64,000 nucleotides of DNA from assembly GCA_019802505.1 (NCBI GenBank), contig JAFMOC010000038.1, forward strand, positions 3,684,501 through 3,748,500, given 5' to 3'. Below the pieces are notes generated by a model. The model saw only the letters and a list, made by a program, of their open reading frames with translations, made no database searches and was not told the origin of the DNA. Shown piece by piece: positions 13,049-25,080 of this stretch (its first letter is position 1; each line of letters starts with the position of its first letter). Position numbers and translations under genes: made by a program. Origin of the DNA: Corydoras sp. C115. Lineage: Eukaryota > Chordata > Actinopteri > Siluriformes > Callichthyidae.

Positions 13049-13490
13049 CACAGACACTATGTAGGGGGCAATTTAGAACAGCCAATTCTGCTTAAATTCA
13101 TATTTTAGGACCCAGAACAGAGTGCACCAATTTATCGCTGAACACACTCGTATGCACACACACTATATAGGGGCAATTTAGAGCAGCAAATTGACTTTGA
13201 ATCAAAGTTTTAGGACTCAGCACTGGGTGCCAATATATTTCTGGATATACACACACTACATTAGGACAATTTAGAGCAGTCAATTAACCTTGAATCCATG
13301 TTTTAGGACACAGTACCAGAGGCCAATTCATCACTGACCACCCACACACTACATGGGGCAATTTAGAGCAACCAACCCGGTGCAAACCCCCGTGGACACG
13401 GGGAGGACACGGGGAGGACATGGAAACTCCACCCAGGTCGGGATTTGAACCTGGAAACATGTTAACCACTATACCACTGTGCTGCCGTAT
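13049..13490 (-). repeat. Tandemly repeated V-SINE middle segment
   Basis: Three to four diverged units of about 90-105 bp, each with an ACTATATAGGGGCAATTTAG-like block and a TTTTAGGAC end, followed by a head remnant (CACTGTGCTGCCG). Confidence 0.6.
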
Positions 13491-14320
13491 GATTATTATT
13501 ATTTTTGCTGCTTGTTTCAGATTAAATTTAATATCAGAAAATGGGGAGATTCAATAGTAATACCCATGCTTTATGATTCATCCAAGGTCATATAGACACC
13601 TGCATTCTTTTGGATATATAGTGTCCAGTTTAGTGTCTAGTGCCTGGTGTTTAAACGTATATATGTGCAGATTAAAGGGTAATCTGTTGCATGTGCATTT
13701 GTCCCCCCCCTCCATATTTTGGATGTATCTGGTGTTCAGATCTCTCTGTAGCTGCTGCATTAGTCTCGTCTGAAGTTACCTGCATTATCCGTTGCTGCTC
13801 TTATCAGTTCTTGCGAGCGGATGGAGGTGAGCGGCGCACTAAAACCTTCTAAAAGCATCTTGCCTAATGCCTACATGATACCTGGGCCCCATGGTCTCCA
13901 TCTGCCAGGACTTCCCAGCCTCTCTAACCCCACTCAAGAGGCCTTTTGTTGGGCTGATAAACCTGGCATTGTCCCACCGTCTCTGATACACTCACAAAAG
14001 GAGGTATCAGGGTACATCACAATATGGGTGTCAGTCGCCCTGCGCTTTTTTTTCTCACCCGTTTACAGGGTGTGGATGGGGGCCTGATCTGGAAGGGGAG
14101 ACGGTGAGAAACAGAAAGAGAGGTTTCTGTACGTTTGAATGCTTGGCATTGTGCCAACGGTTCTGACATGTTTCAAAGTGTCTACGAAAAATCTGATCTG
14201 TAGAGTCCGGGCTCTAGATTCCGAATACTCTCTTGGAAGTTGTCGCTGACAAACCACATTGCCATAAAACCCATAGCTGTTCTGAAGCGAGCGTTTGGAT
14301 TTTTATCAGTAAGTAAGGTG
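13491..14320. other. No gene recognised
   Basis: Mixed-composition single-copy sequence; no domain or repeat recognised. Confidence 0.45.
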
Positions 14321-14333
14321 ACTGAGTGGAATT

Positions 14334-14466
14334 CATTCATTCATTCATTATATTCCGCTTTATCCTCTATTAGGGTCGTTGTGGGGTTCCCCATGCCCAT
14401 CCAGGGGAGAACATCTCGGGCGCTGGGCAGATAGACCCAGGACAGGGCGCCAATCCATCGCTGGGC
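14334..14466 (-). mobile_element. Short V-SINE 3' form with target-site duplication
   Basis: 133 bp, ends exactly at CGCTGGGC. Flanked by CTGAGTGGAATT at 14322-14333 and 14467-14478. Confidence 0.92.
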
Positions 14467-14629
14467 CTGAGTGGAATTAATACCTTTAATATTGTCGTTG
14501 TGATCAAGGTTAGCAATCCTTTAAATGTTGACTTCTCTGCTATGTCCCAAATTGATTACTATTCAGTGGGATCTAGATCAGATCCGGTGCTTACCTTTTA
14601 TTATGTATGTTTATTTAGTAATCATTTAT

Positions 14630-14900
14630 TTTTCCACTAATTATCTTCCGCTTAATCCTCTACTGGGGTCGAGGGGGTAGGGAGTAGGGAAGGTGTTTCA
14701 GGTGCTGGGCAGATACACCCAAGACAGGGCGCCAATCCATCACTGGGCAATTTGGAGCATCCAGTTCACCTTGAATCCATGAAGTTTTGGGAATGGAAGA
14801 CCCCAGAGAAAACCAACATGGATACAAAGAGAACATGATAATCCAAGATCAGGAAGCGAAACTTGAGTCCCAGCGTTGAGCAGTTGATGCGCCAACCCTT
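14630..14900 (-). mobile_element. V-SINE-related, old
   Basis: Degenerate, with core and CAATCCATCACTGGGCAATT recognisable. Confidence 0.5.
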
Positions 14901-14920
14901 ATTGCTATAATACGTTCCAT

Positions 14921-15420
14921 CCATTCATCTATTATCTGCCACTTAATCCTCTGTTAGGGTTGCGGGGGTGAGGGGGGGGTTCCAAGCCTATCGAGGGACC
15001 CTGGAACCAATCTATTGCTGGGCACACTTACACGTCACATATCTACACATTTCACATGACACACACAGACCATGTACAATACATAGAGGCAATTTACAGC
15101 AGGCAATTTACCTTGAATCCATGTAGACTCTGTGTAGATGTGCACATGTTAAATTATGTTAATTATTAACATGTTAATTATTAACAATTATTAACATTAT
15201 TAACATGTTAATTATTAACATGTGCACATGTTAAATTAAGTTTTTAAACAATTAAATGTCCCTTGTGGTTTTCTGTCACATGTGGACTGTGGAAAGAAAC
15301 TTGGAGGAAACCCTCATGGACTGGGGGAGGACGTTTAAACCCAAACTTAGATTGGGATTCACCTTGATCCCCAGCATTGAGCGGTGGATGTGCTGACCAC
15401 CTAACCACTGTGCTGCCCAT
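14921..15420 (-). mobile_element. V-SINE-related, old, interrupted
   Basis: Tail part 14921-15130 and head/core part 15286-15420, separated by an insertion with repeated TTAATTATTAACATG motifs (15140-15240). Confidence 0.5.
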
Positions 15421-15959
15421 ATCTATCAACCTAATGGTTGAGGGTTCAACTATAATTATTATTTAGGCATACTAAAATTACCAATGTGGGTTTTAGAGAA
15501 AGGCCTTTAATACTGAATGCTTCAAAGGTGTTGTATTATGACCAACCCTAGATATGACCATAAAGTTGGGATACTTGTTGCTCTGGATAAAAGATTCTTC
15601 CAAATGACCAAATTGAAAAATAAAATGTACACTTAAATAGACATTTAAATCCCAGATTTTGTCATTTTTGCCTCCCGAGCTAAATCCAAAAGAAGAATCA
15701 TGGGATTACACCATGGACTGTAGTTGCTTACTTTAAATTTTCTCCTAATTCAGTGGACAGTTTCTTTACTTAAATGTGCAATTATTCAGACACTGGATGA
15801 AACAAGCAGATTACTTTACGGTAATATTGTATAACATTGCATTTGCTGACTTATTTCTGACTCAGTACTGGGTTTACTTTGTCACCTAGTAATAAATAGA
15901 CATAAAAAAAACAGTAAATAGGAGCAGAGTAAACACTACTAAATACTAGTCTCCATGTA

Positions 15960-16340
15960 ATTCCACAACCATCTGATATTCAAAGGAATTTTCTCGGTTC
16001 TTTGGAGATTTCCCTGACGTCAGACATTTTTCCCAGTTGTTAACGTCAGCACACGAGTTAAAACTCTGCCATTACGACGTCAGACGGCCGATAAATCCAT
16101 ATGACTCACGGCACCTGATCACTGCTGCCTCGTGTCCCATAGATCTGTCAGAAAGACGGATGCTTTCAGCTACCTTCTCTTGGTGACTGACAGATGCTTC
16201 GGGGAAACTCAGGGCCCTGCTGACTCAGCAGCTGTGGCGTGGGTTTATTGGTTTGTGCGAGGGGGCCGAGGAGCTTGATGGATGTGCTCAGGGCACCCTG
16301 GGGGCTTTAGCTCTCAATAACCAGGGTGTAAGGTGGAATT
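15960..16340. promoter_or_regulatory. Candidate regulatory element: cluster of bZIP motifs
   Basis: In a repeat-free, locally GC-richer stretch: TGACGTCA (16015-16022, full CRE), ACGTCA at 16043-16048 and 16077-16082, TGACTCA (16102-16108, AP-1) and TGCTGACTCAGCA (16218-16230, a perfect MAF element). Function is inferred from motif density. Confidence 0.35.
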
Positions 16341-16845
16341 ACATTTTAATGATTTGTAAAAAGAGGCAAGACAATATCGGGTGGAGAAATATTGGGAGTG
16401 GATTAGCGTTTGGTGGTAAAAGAGGTCAATTTGGTGCATAAACCACACACTTTAACGTGATCTTAATGAGACAATGTTAAAAACAGCGGAGTAAAGTTTT
16501 TTAAAAAAGCTTTTTAACAATAAGGTTTTTAGAGGCTGGAAAATAAACTGATTCGAAACCTTTTCGGAGAAATATGGAAGATATAAAACTGATGGCTACA
16601 CCCCCTCACGCAACATTTTGTGCATTGATCTTTGCGCTGTGTGGCGCCGCTGGGTTTATTAATTTTATTGCAGCAGAATCTGAAATCCATTTGTTATCGA
16701 TGGAGCCGCGACATTATATGCCCTGAACACAATTAAATTCACCTTTTATTTATAGAGGTCAATTAAAGACAATACCGAATAAGACTTTTACACGCAGCTC
16801 TGAAGAAGAAAGCCTTAGGCTACATGACCATTTTTACGCATAGCA

Positions 16846-17085
16846 TATCCATCCATCCATTATCCCTCACTTAATCCTCTTAAACGTTTCGGGCACCAAT
16901 ATATTTCCGGCACACACTCACTCACACACTATACGGGGGCAATTTAGAGCTGTCAACTTACCTTGAATCCATGTTTTTGGACTGTGGGAGGAATCCTGAA
17001 AACCTGGATAAAACCCACATGGACCTGGGGAGGGCATGGAAACTCGGGATGCAAACATGGATCCCAGTACCACCCCACCACCCTC
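16846..17085 (-). mobile_element. V-SINE-related, old
   Basis: (CATC)n tail, shortened middle and core CCATGTTTTTGGACTGTGGG recognisable. Confidence 0.6.
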
Positions 17086-17101
17086 ACATCCAGCCATCCA
17101 T

Positions 17102-17452
17102 TTATCCATCCATCAATTATCTTCTGCTTTATCATCTACTAGGGTCGTGGGTGGTTCCCCATGCCCATCCAGGGGAGAACGTTTCGGGCGCTGGGCAGAT
17201 ACACCCAGGACAGGGTCCCAATCCATTGCTGGGTACACACTCATGCACACATACATACTCTATATGGGGCAATTTGGAGAACTCAATTGACTTGATCCAT
17301 GTTTTTGGACTGTGGGCGGAAACCGAAGAACCTGGAGGAAACCCACGCGGACACGGGGAGAACATGGAAACTCCACCCAGATTGGGATTCGAACCGGGAA
17401 TCCCTAGTGCTGAGAGGCGAACGTGCTAACCACTAAGCCACCGTGCCGCCCC
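17102..17452 (-). mobile_element. V-SINE, full length
   Basis: Head, core and tail present. AGCCATCCAT occurs at both sides (17092-17101 and 17459-17468). Confidence 0.9.
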
Positions 17453-17655
17453 ACTAAAAGCCATCCATGTTTATTTAAATAAACTTTTTAGTCCAGGATA
17501 CCCACATTTATGACATGCTGTCCCTTAGAACAAAAGGTTTATTAAATCCCAGAAATCTGGACTCATCTAAGCAAACTGAAAAAAGATTTTTTCATGATGT
17601 GTGATCCAGTTCTTCTGCTCTTTTGCAAACTGAATCGTGTCTTTCTGATTCCCTG
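17453..17655. repeat. 200-bp segment duplicated at 24882-25080
   Basis: The two copies differ at only a few positions, and both follow a minus-strand V-SINE head. Homology ends abruptly at TTCTGATTCCCTG. Element type unknown. Confidence 0.85.
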
Positions 17656-18681
17656 TATATATATATATATATATAAATATACAACTTATAATTATGATTG
17701 TAATTAATGATGCAATGTCAATGGCAGGATGTGAATTGCCGGGGCACCGCGAGGCAAAACTTCAAGCAACACCATATAGCTGAACTGTGCATCTGTGCAA
17801 CTTAAAAAATGTTGAACTCGAACAAAATTTTGAAGGATTTTTAATTAATTTAAGTGTAATATAAAGCCAAAGCCGAGACTCTGACACTGATTCATGATCA
17901 CGGAAACTGATAAACTGCATGTCTGTAGTATTTACTCATTAGCCAGCACTCTAGCAGCCCAGCTATCTTCAGACAAGCGAGCGAACCTGTGCAAGATACA
18001 CAGCTTGATGAATTGCATCATGGTCAGTTAATGCACGACCTTCAGTGATTTCATCTGGATTTTAACGGCCGAGGGTCTGTTCATAAACAGCTTTGATTTG
18101 GTAACATAGCTATCTGTAAATGTAAAGTAGATTCCTGTGCCTTGTGGGCCTGACTGTCCCTCTGCACAGTCGAATAAGAGATTTGTTTCAAGATCTTGGC
18201 TCATCCAGACATCTGGAATTCCCCCTAATTACTCTGATATTCTACCTCTTATTCATCTCCATTTTTTTCTTTTCTTCGGCATTTCTCTATCTCTGTCTCC
18301 GTTTGCTGATTTCACTTCTTCATCATCTGTTACTCCTTCCTTTCTTTTGAGTCATTGCTTTGCCCCGTAGCAGCGCTCACAATTATTCTGTGTTCCTTTA
18401 TGAGAAATTTCCCTTTCATGCTAATGACACGATCCTGGCTCTAATAATGCATGAATAAAGTCTTTTTTTTTCTCATCATTTCATTCATTTATTTCTTCAT
18501 CCCCCTCAGCCTTCACTTTCAAATGAACTTTAACAAATTTTTGCACCTCTGTTGGTTAGCTTTAAAGGTTTTATTTCCTTTGTTTATTGTCATATTATTC
18601 CTAATATCAGCTTGAGATCATTTTTTAAACCAACGATTCAGAAATCAAACTATCTTGGCACTTTAGGCTGTTATTTTCGTT
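17656..18681. other. No gene recognised
   Basis: AT-rich with a pyrimidine-rich part near 18230-18360; its reading frames look composition-driven. Confidence 0.45.
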
Positions 18682-19024
18682 CATTCATTCATTATCTCCC
18701 ACTTTATCCTCTATTAGGGTCGCGGTGGGGTTCCCCATGCCCATCGAGGGGAGAACGTCTCGGGCGCTGGGCAGATACACCCAGGACAGTGCGCCAATCT
18801 ATCACTGGGATCACACTCACTCACACACACACTCTATATGGGGCAATTTTGAGAATTCAATTGACTTGATCCATGTTTTTGGAATGTTGGAGGAAACCGG
18901 AGAACCCGGAGGAAACCCATGCAGACACGGGGAGAACATGGAAACTCCACCCAGGTGGGGATTCGAACCGGGAATCCCTAGTGCTGAGAGGAGAACGTGC
19001 TAACCACTAAGCCACCATGCCGCC
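18682..19024 (-). mobile_element. V-SINE with target-site duplication
   Basis: Flanks GTTATTTTCGTT (18670-18681) and GTTCTTTTCGTT (19025-19036). Confidence 0.93.
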
Positions 19025-19191
19025 GTTCTTTTCGTTATTAGGCAAAATCGAAATTATTCTAACGTTATGTACCTCAATGTTTTCTCTTCGGTCCAATTCC
19101 AAGTAAAGATGATAGAATCTGAGAAGGAAAAGGTTCAACAGTTGAAGATTATAGGTGCTTTGACTTGAACCTGCTTGTTAATTGAATTGAT

Positions 19192-19605
19192 CTAGAACAG
19201 GGGTTCTCAGCTGTGATCCACATTTTCTAATGGTCATTAGGTTGCGAACTACTTTTATGGAATACAAACCAAATTTGTTTTGAAAAATAGCCTTTAAACA
19301 TACATGTGCATGCGATGTGAATTTAAGATCATTTTTTTAAGAAACTTGTCCTCAAAGATCAAAAATCCACATTTCAGATACTCTGGGTTATATTTGCATT
19401 TTGCCATCTTGAATTAAAACATCGTCACAGCTTTAAAAAACATGGTAACCGGCGGAGAAATGGAGGTTACCATTAAAACAAGAATGCTGTATGTGTCTGA
19501 CACGTGCCTCTCTCTGTTGATTTCTTTAAATCAAAATCAGATAAGCATTATCAGATAAGAGACCCATTTTTTGGGTCACAATCCACCAGTTGAGAATAGT
19601 TGGTC
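19192..19605. mobile_element. Possible hAT-like MITE
   Basis: Starts CAGGGGTTCTCAGCTG and ends in an imperfect complement (CAGTTGAGAATAG). Flanks TCTAGAAC and TCTGGAAC could be an 8-bp target duplication. No coding sequence. Confidence 0.4.
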
Positions 19606-20113
19606 TGGAACACTAACCTCTAGGCATGTAAACAGCTTACTGTATACCCTATTACATTCTAATATTTCTTCTATCTCCTCCACCATTCCATTTCCTTAAT
19701 ATGTAAAATGTAATATGTAAATGTAATAATTCTGTTATCTCCCCACTCTATTATTTCCACTATCACAGATTTCCCAATCTCTCTCATCTCTTAATCACCT
19801 CCACTATTCACTCTAACACTCTTACATCATGATTTACCTTCAGCATTCTATAGCCATCATATCCATTTAAGAGCTTTTGCTTCTGCAATGTACAGCTTTT
19901 GCTTATCCACGTCTTTGCCACCATACCATCTGCTATCTGTATGTCTCTATTATGTCATAAAAGACTTTTGCTTAAATATTGCCAGGATGTAAAGGTCGCA
20001 GTCCCTCTCAGACAACTCCTTTACTGCACTTCCCATCTTGTTGGCCATGGCTGCCTTTGATATCTGAGATTACAGAGGCTCCTGTGCAAACAAAGCCCCT
20101 TTGTGCATGTCTG

Positions 20114-20147
<34 letters not shown>

Positions 20148-20829
20148 TCCGCGAACCATACAGATCCGTGGTCCAGAAGATCAGTGACCCGTTCTGAATG
20201 TGACAAGGCAAAAACAGCATGTAATCTCTAAACTTGGAACGTTTCGGATGTTAGGAGGTGTGGCTGAAGTCTTTTGCCAGGCTTGTGCTTCTGTGTTTGT
20301 GTGTGTATGTGTGTTTGTCAATATGTGTGTGTGTGTGTGTGTGCTGTAGACAATTTTGGCTTGCTTAACATCAGACCTCTTATTTGCAGAGGAAGGAGAT
20401 ATGTAGTGTTGAACGTAGAAGATAATCTGACCCTCCTGAGAACAGGAAAGTTTAAACATCAGATAAAAGTGTGATTAAAGGCACAATTTAAAGTAGCAGT
20501 GGTCCAGAGGGCAGCGATGATGAAGGGAGTTCTTCGGCATTGTGCCTGATGCAGGTGCACTGTAGTAATAACAGAGGACGTGGCGCTCTCTGGGTTTAAT
20601 ACAGGTTCAGTGTATGCAGCTGATCTTCCAGCATGAACCCAAAACTGCTAAATACATTTTGGTAATCATCACAGACTTCTGACTTTGCACATACAACAAG
20701 GCTATATAGTTTAGGTATATAATTTGTAGTATATACAACCACCTTCATCTGTTTGATGTGATAAAGTGAACTATTTTGTCTACTGTACCTACACACACAA
20801 GTAGTCCTCCAAATTTAACCCATCTGTGC

Positions 20830-21015
20830 AGTGACACATACACATACAGTATACACACACTACTGAGAGGAGTGGTGGACAGCCCTGTATATGGAACCGA
20901 GGAGCAATAGGGATTAGGTGTGTTGCCCAAAGGTACTTTGGTGGGACTGAGAATCGAACTGTGGACCTTAAAGTCGCAAGGATGGTTCCTTAACCACAAA
21001 CCTACAACTGCCCCA
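20830..21015 (-). mobile_element. Second tRNA-like SINE family
   Basis: On the minus strand it starts GGGGCAGTTGTAGG, with a TGGTTAAGGAACC A-box-like and GTTCGATTCTC B-box-like segment. A head fragment of the same type lies at about 1300-1365. Confidence 0.5.
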
Positions 21016-21019
21016 GTTG

Positions 21020-21375
21020 TTGTGGACTACAGTACATACTGTGTATGTCCCCTTTACTCTGTTCTCTAATGATCAAGACTCTAATAGTATCACCACAGAG
21101 TAGGTATTATTTTGTTGGTGCATTATTCCTATCCCAGCAGTGTCACTGAGGTGTTTAAATGAAACTACAGCAGCACTACTGCACTAAAACCCCCTCACCA
21201 CATCAGTGTCACTGCAGAACTGACAATAAACAATCCAAAACCCAAATGTTACCCATTCTGTGATGGTACTGACCAAACAAAAAAAGAGGACTAACAAAAA
21301 GAAGAAAACTGATGGACTACAGTCTGTAATTGTAAAACTACAAAAGTGGTAAGTGGAGGAATTACAGATGTATCC
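21020..21375 (-). mobile_element. Same TIR element family, minus orientation
   Basis: Reverse-complement match to the body of the 46.6-kb element (inner blocks TATTCCTATCCCAGCAGTG and ACTACAGTCTGTAATTGTA). Terminal repeats are eroded. Confidence 0.6.
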
Positions 21376-21424
21376 CCTTAGCCCAAATTGAAATGTCTTC
21401 AGTCTTCAATCATTCATTTTCATG

Positions 21425-21714
21425 AATTTGTTACCTCATGCCCATCCAGGGGAGAACGTTTCGGGTGCTGGGCAGATACAGCCAATACATCACTGGGCAC
21501 ATACTCACACACACAGACCCACACACACATTGTGTAGGGACAATTCAGGCCAGCCAATTTCCCTTGAATCCATGTTTATGGACTGTGTGAGAAAACCAGA
21601 GAACCCAGAGGAAGCCCATGCCGACAGGGGGAGAATATGGAAACTTCATCCAGATTGAGATTGAAACCTGAATCAACAAACCTGTTAACCACTAAGCCAC
21701 CGTGTCGCCCAGAT
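21425..21714 (-). mobile_element. V-SINE, old
   Basis: Core and head (CACTAAGCCACCGTGTCGCC) present, tail shortened. Confidence 0.65.
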
Positions 21715-21823
21715 TTTAATTAATGAATTTTAAGAATAATTATTTTTTCTACTGTATGTGCACTACTTATAGAACGCAGCACATCACGTTTAGTGCAGGT
21801 AGAAGCAAATGAAATGAAATATT

Positions 21824-21957
21824 CATTCATTCATTCATTATCTTCCGCTTTATCCTACATTAGGGTCGCGGTGGGGTTCCCCATGCCCATCCAGGGGAGA
21901 ACGTTTCGGGCGCTGGGCAGATAGACCCAGGACAGGGCGCCAATCCATCGCTGGGCA
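21824..21957 (-). mobile_element. Short V-SINE 3' form with target-site duplication
   Basis: Ends at CGCTGGGC plus one base. Flanks GAAATGAAATATT (21811-21823) and GAAACGAAATATT (21958-21970). Confidence 0.9.
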
Positions 21958-22054
21958 GAAACGAAATATTATTCCGCCAAAGCCAGTACACATTCGTGTG
22001 AGAGCCATGGATTCATGGATTAACTGAAATGAAACTTCTCCACCTGTCTTTGTT

Positions 22055-22930
22055 AGATATGTCGTTCTTCCCCGGAGGAGGGCGGCTACGCGGGAAACGA
22101 CGTATGCCTCTCGCGCCTAGTGAGCGCTTCCTGGGCACCGGCTACGCTAATGCATACGTCGGTCCACGAAGTGAAACGCTCCCACGAATATAACCTGCGC
22201 GGGAGAAATGCGCAGCGTTGTTCCGCGGTTGAGCGCGGAAGAGTTCAAAGACACCGGGCATAAAAACCAAAACAAGGATTTATTATTAAAAATGGTGTAG
22301 GAACACCAAGAGAAAGGGGGGGAACAAAACGAACAAACTAACACCTGGGTAAAAACCACAAAACAAAGACGTGCTGTTAGCGTCGTCCGTCTTTCCCCGG
22401 GAGAGGGCGGCTAACGCGGAGGTATAGCTGCGTTCAGCCGCTCGCGCCTAGTGAGCGCTCCCGGGATACCGACCACGCGGGGCAAAATGCGTGCGTCGGT
22501 CCACGGAAAACGCTCCCACGGATTTACGACCTACACGGAGAAGATGTGTAGCGCCGTAACGTGGTTGAACGCGGAAGGAGAGTTCAACAAACACCGGGAT
22601 AAAATCCAAAAGGTATAATTTAATAAAAATTGGTGTAGGGACACCAACAAAAATGGGGAACAAACAAACAACATAACATTGGGTATATAAACCACAAAAC
22701 AAAGACGTGCGCCGAAGGGAAGGAAAACTCAGAATAAATACAAAAGGAACTAAACACGTGAAGAAAATAAACCAATCACCCAACTGAAACAATTAAGGTC
22801 CAAACAAGGGACAGGTGCCACAGGAATACGGAACTAAATACAAAACACACTCAGTCACGTGCACAAAATATCACCCAACAGAGTCCATGAGTGAATTAAA
22901 TGAGGGACAGGTGCCCGAGGCACCTTTGAC
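22055..22930 (-). repeat. CpG-rich LTR-like repeat with internal tandem duplication
   Basis: Two diverged copies of a ~320-bp unit (22061-22380 and 22381-22720) each carry GCTCACTAGGCGCGAG-type sequence on the minus strand and a block ending in AATAAA-like signals (TTAATAATAAA). A related single copy lies at 61015-61230 in the other orientation. No gag/pol. The LTR assignment is inferred from the polyA-signal block and CpG density. Confidence 0.5.
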
Positions 22931-23163
22931 AGTCTTACTGAACTGATTTTATTCAAAGCTCCATGAAACTTTTATAACAAGGCGCTAAATTGAATATTTT
23001 AATAGAAGACATTATAAAGCATGTTGTGTCAACGCTATCTGTAAGGTGTGTACTCACTATGAAGTGAAGGGTTTGTGGGTGTGGGTGTTGCGGAGTGGAG
23101 AGGAAATCACCGTGCTTTGATAGGATTTTAATCCTACCTTTGATCCTGAGTAGTGTCTGCGTC

Positions 23164-23166
<3 letters not shown>

Positions 23167-23220
<54 letters not shown>
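23167..23220. repeat. (CA)n microsatellite
   Basis: Pure. A (GT)n tract lies at 23700-23737. Confidence 0.9.
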
Positions 23221-23222
<2 letters not shown>

Positions 23223-23694
23223 CCTGAAGCTAAGAGTTTAGCAGAGTGACACTTGTAATACTATTTAGGTCTGTTTAGCTTCTTCTCTGATGGGCATGTT
23301 TGTTTTTATCCCGTGCTTCCCACACACACACTGTAACGTGTCCACGGCTTAAGAGTGTGAAAGCATTTTGCATACCTTACAGGTGAGAAGCGTACACATA
23401 AAAACAGACACACAGCTCGCAATGTATTTGGAATGCAATGACATCATCAGAAGGAGATGTCACTACAGAAGGAGAATGGAAGCCGTTCCGTTAAGAAAAC
23501 GGGTTTGGGGGAGTGAAGGTTGATGGGTGTCTGAGACATAACACACACACCCACACATCCACATGCACACACACACTCATACAGGTAACCCACACAACCC
23601 ACAAACATCACACATGCTTGTTGTACTTAGTGTCTTAATATCTGATACTGACTGATCTTTGGTTTTTCCAGCTCGGGGATTTCCTGTTAAACTC

Positions 23695-23738
<44 letters not shown>

Positions 23739-23999
23739 ACAGGTAGGCAGGTAGGAGTTATAATGAGAATCAGGTGTAGTGTATCTTAGTTTCATAAAGC
23801 AATACACAGGTCAGCGGAAATACCCGGGTTTATTGCGAACTGGATGAACAGAACGTCCACTGTTCACCCAAACGTCCATGGAGGTCAGACAGGTGTGAAC
23901 CTGTTTAAACCTGTTTGTTGTGGCTATAAGAGCTTTCACCGTTGAAACAAATAGATTTCCAACCTAGAAATAAAAGGTTTTTATGAAGCAAGATTCAGT

Positions 24000-24525
24000 C
24001 ATTCAGTCATTATCTTCTGCTTAATCCTCTACTAGGGTCCCATGCCCATCCAGAGGAGAACATTTTGGGCGCTGGGCAGATACACCCAGGACAGGGTGCC
24101 AATGTATCACTGGGCACACACTCAGACACACAGACACACAATATGGGCAATTTAGAGCATTTAATTTACCCTGATTCCATGTTTTTGGACTGTCTTTTTT
24201 ATATTTGTTACAAAATCTCATCTCTTCCTCTCTTCCTCTATTAGAGTCACAGGGGGAGGTTCTCATGCCCATCCAGGAAAAAATGTTCCAAACATTGGGC
24301 CAATACACAGCATGCCAATATATCGCTGGGCACAGACTCACTCACACAGACACACACAGACTATATAGGACCAATAGAGCATTTAATTTACCTTATTTAA
24401 CTCATGATTTTGTGGATTGTGGTAAGAAACTCTAGAGCTCAGAGAAAACCCATGTGGACACAGAAAGAACATGGAAAATCCACCCAGATCGGGATTTTAA
24501 CCTGGATCTCCAGATAACTATTAAG
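24000..24525 (-). mobile_element. Two old V-SINE-related copies in succession
   Basis: 24000-24195 ends inside the core; 24215-24525 is a second, highly diverged copy with GGGCACAGACTCACTC and core remnants. Confidence 0.5.
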
Positions 24526-24533
24526 CCATCCAT

Positions 24534-24881
24534 TCATTCATTCATTATCTCCCACTTTATCCTCTATTAGGGTCGCGGTGGGGTTCCCCATGCCCATCCA
24601 GGGGAGAACGTCTCGGGCGCTGGGCAGATACACCCAGGACAGGGTGCCAATCCATCGCTGGGTACACTCACACACTCAAACACACTCTATATGGGGAAAT
24701 TTTGAGAACTCAATTAACTTGACCCATGTTTTTGGAGTGTGGGAGGAAACCGGAGAACCCGGAGGAAACCCACGCGGACACGGGGAGAACATGGAAACTC
24801 CACCCAGATGGGGATTCGAACCGGGAATCCCTAACGCTGAGAGGCGAACGTGCTAACCACTAAGCCACCGTGCCGCCCCAC
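24534..24881 (-). mobile_element. V-SINE with target-site duplication
   Basis: Flanked by TAAGCCATCCAT at 24522-24533 and 24882-24893. Confidence 0.93.
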
Positions 24882-25080
24882 TAAGCCATCCATGTTTATT
24901 TAAATAAACTTTTTAGTCCAGGATACCCACATTTATGACATGCTGTCCCTTAGAATAAAATGTTTATTAAATCCCAGAAATCTGGACTCATCTAAGCAAA
25001 CTGAAAAAAGATTTTTTCACGATGTGTGATCCAGTTCTTCTGCTCTTTTACAAACTGAATCGTGTCTTTCTGATTCCCTG
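24882..25080. repeat. Second copy of the 17453-17655 segment
   Basis: Near-identical to 17453-17655 in the same orientation; also preceded by a V-SINE head. Confidence 0.85.

Noticed and set aside
13049..13490. Possible CRISPR-like regularly spaced repeats
   Set aside because: Eukaryotic context; the units are diverged SINE pieces with no constant repeat/unique spacer pattern.
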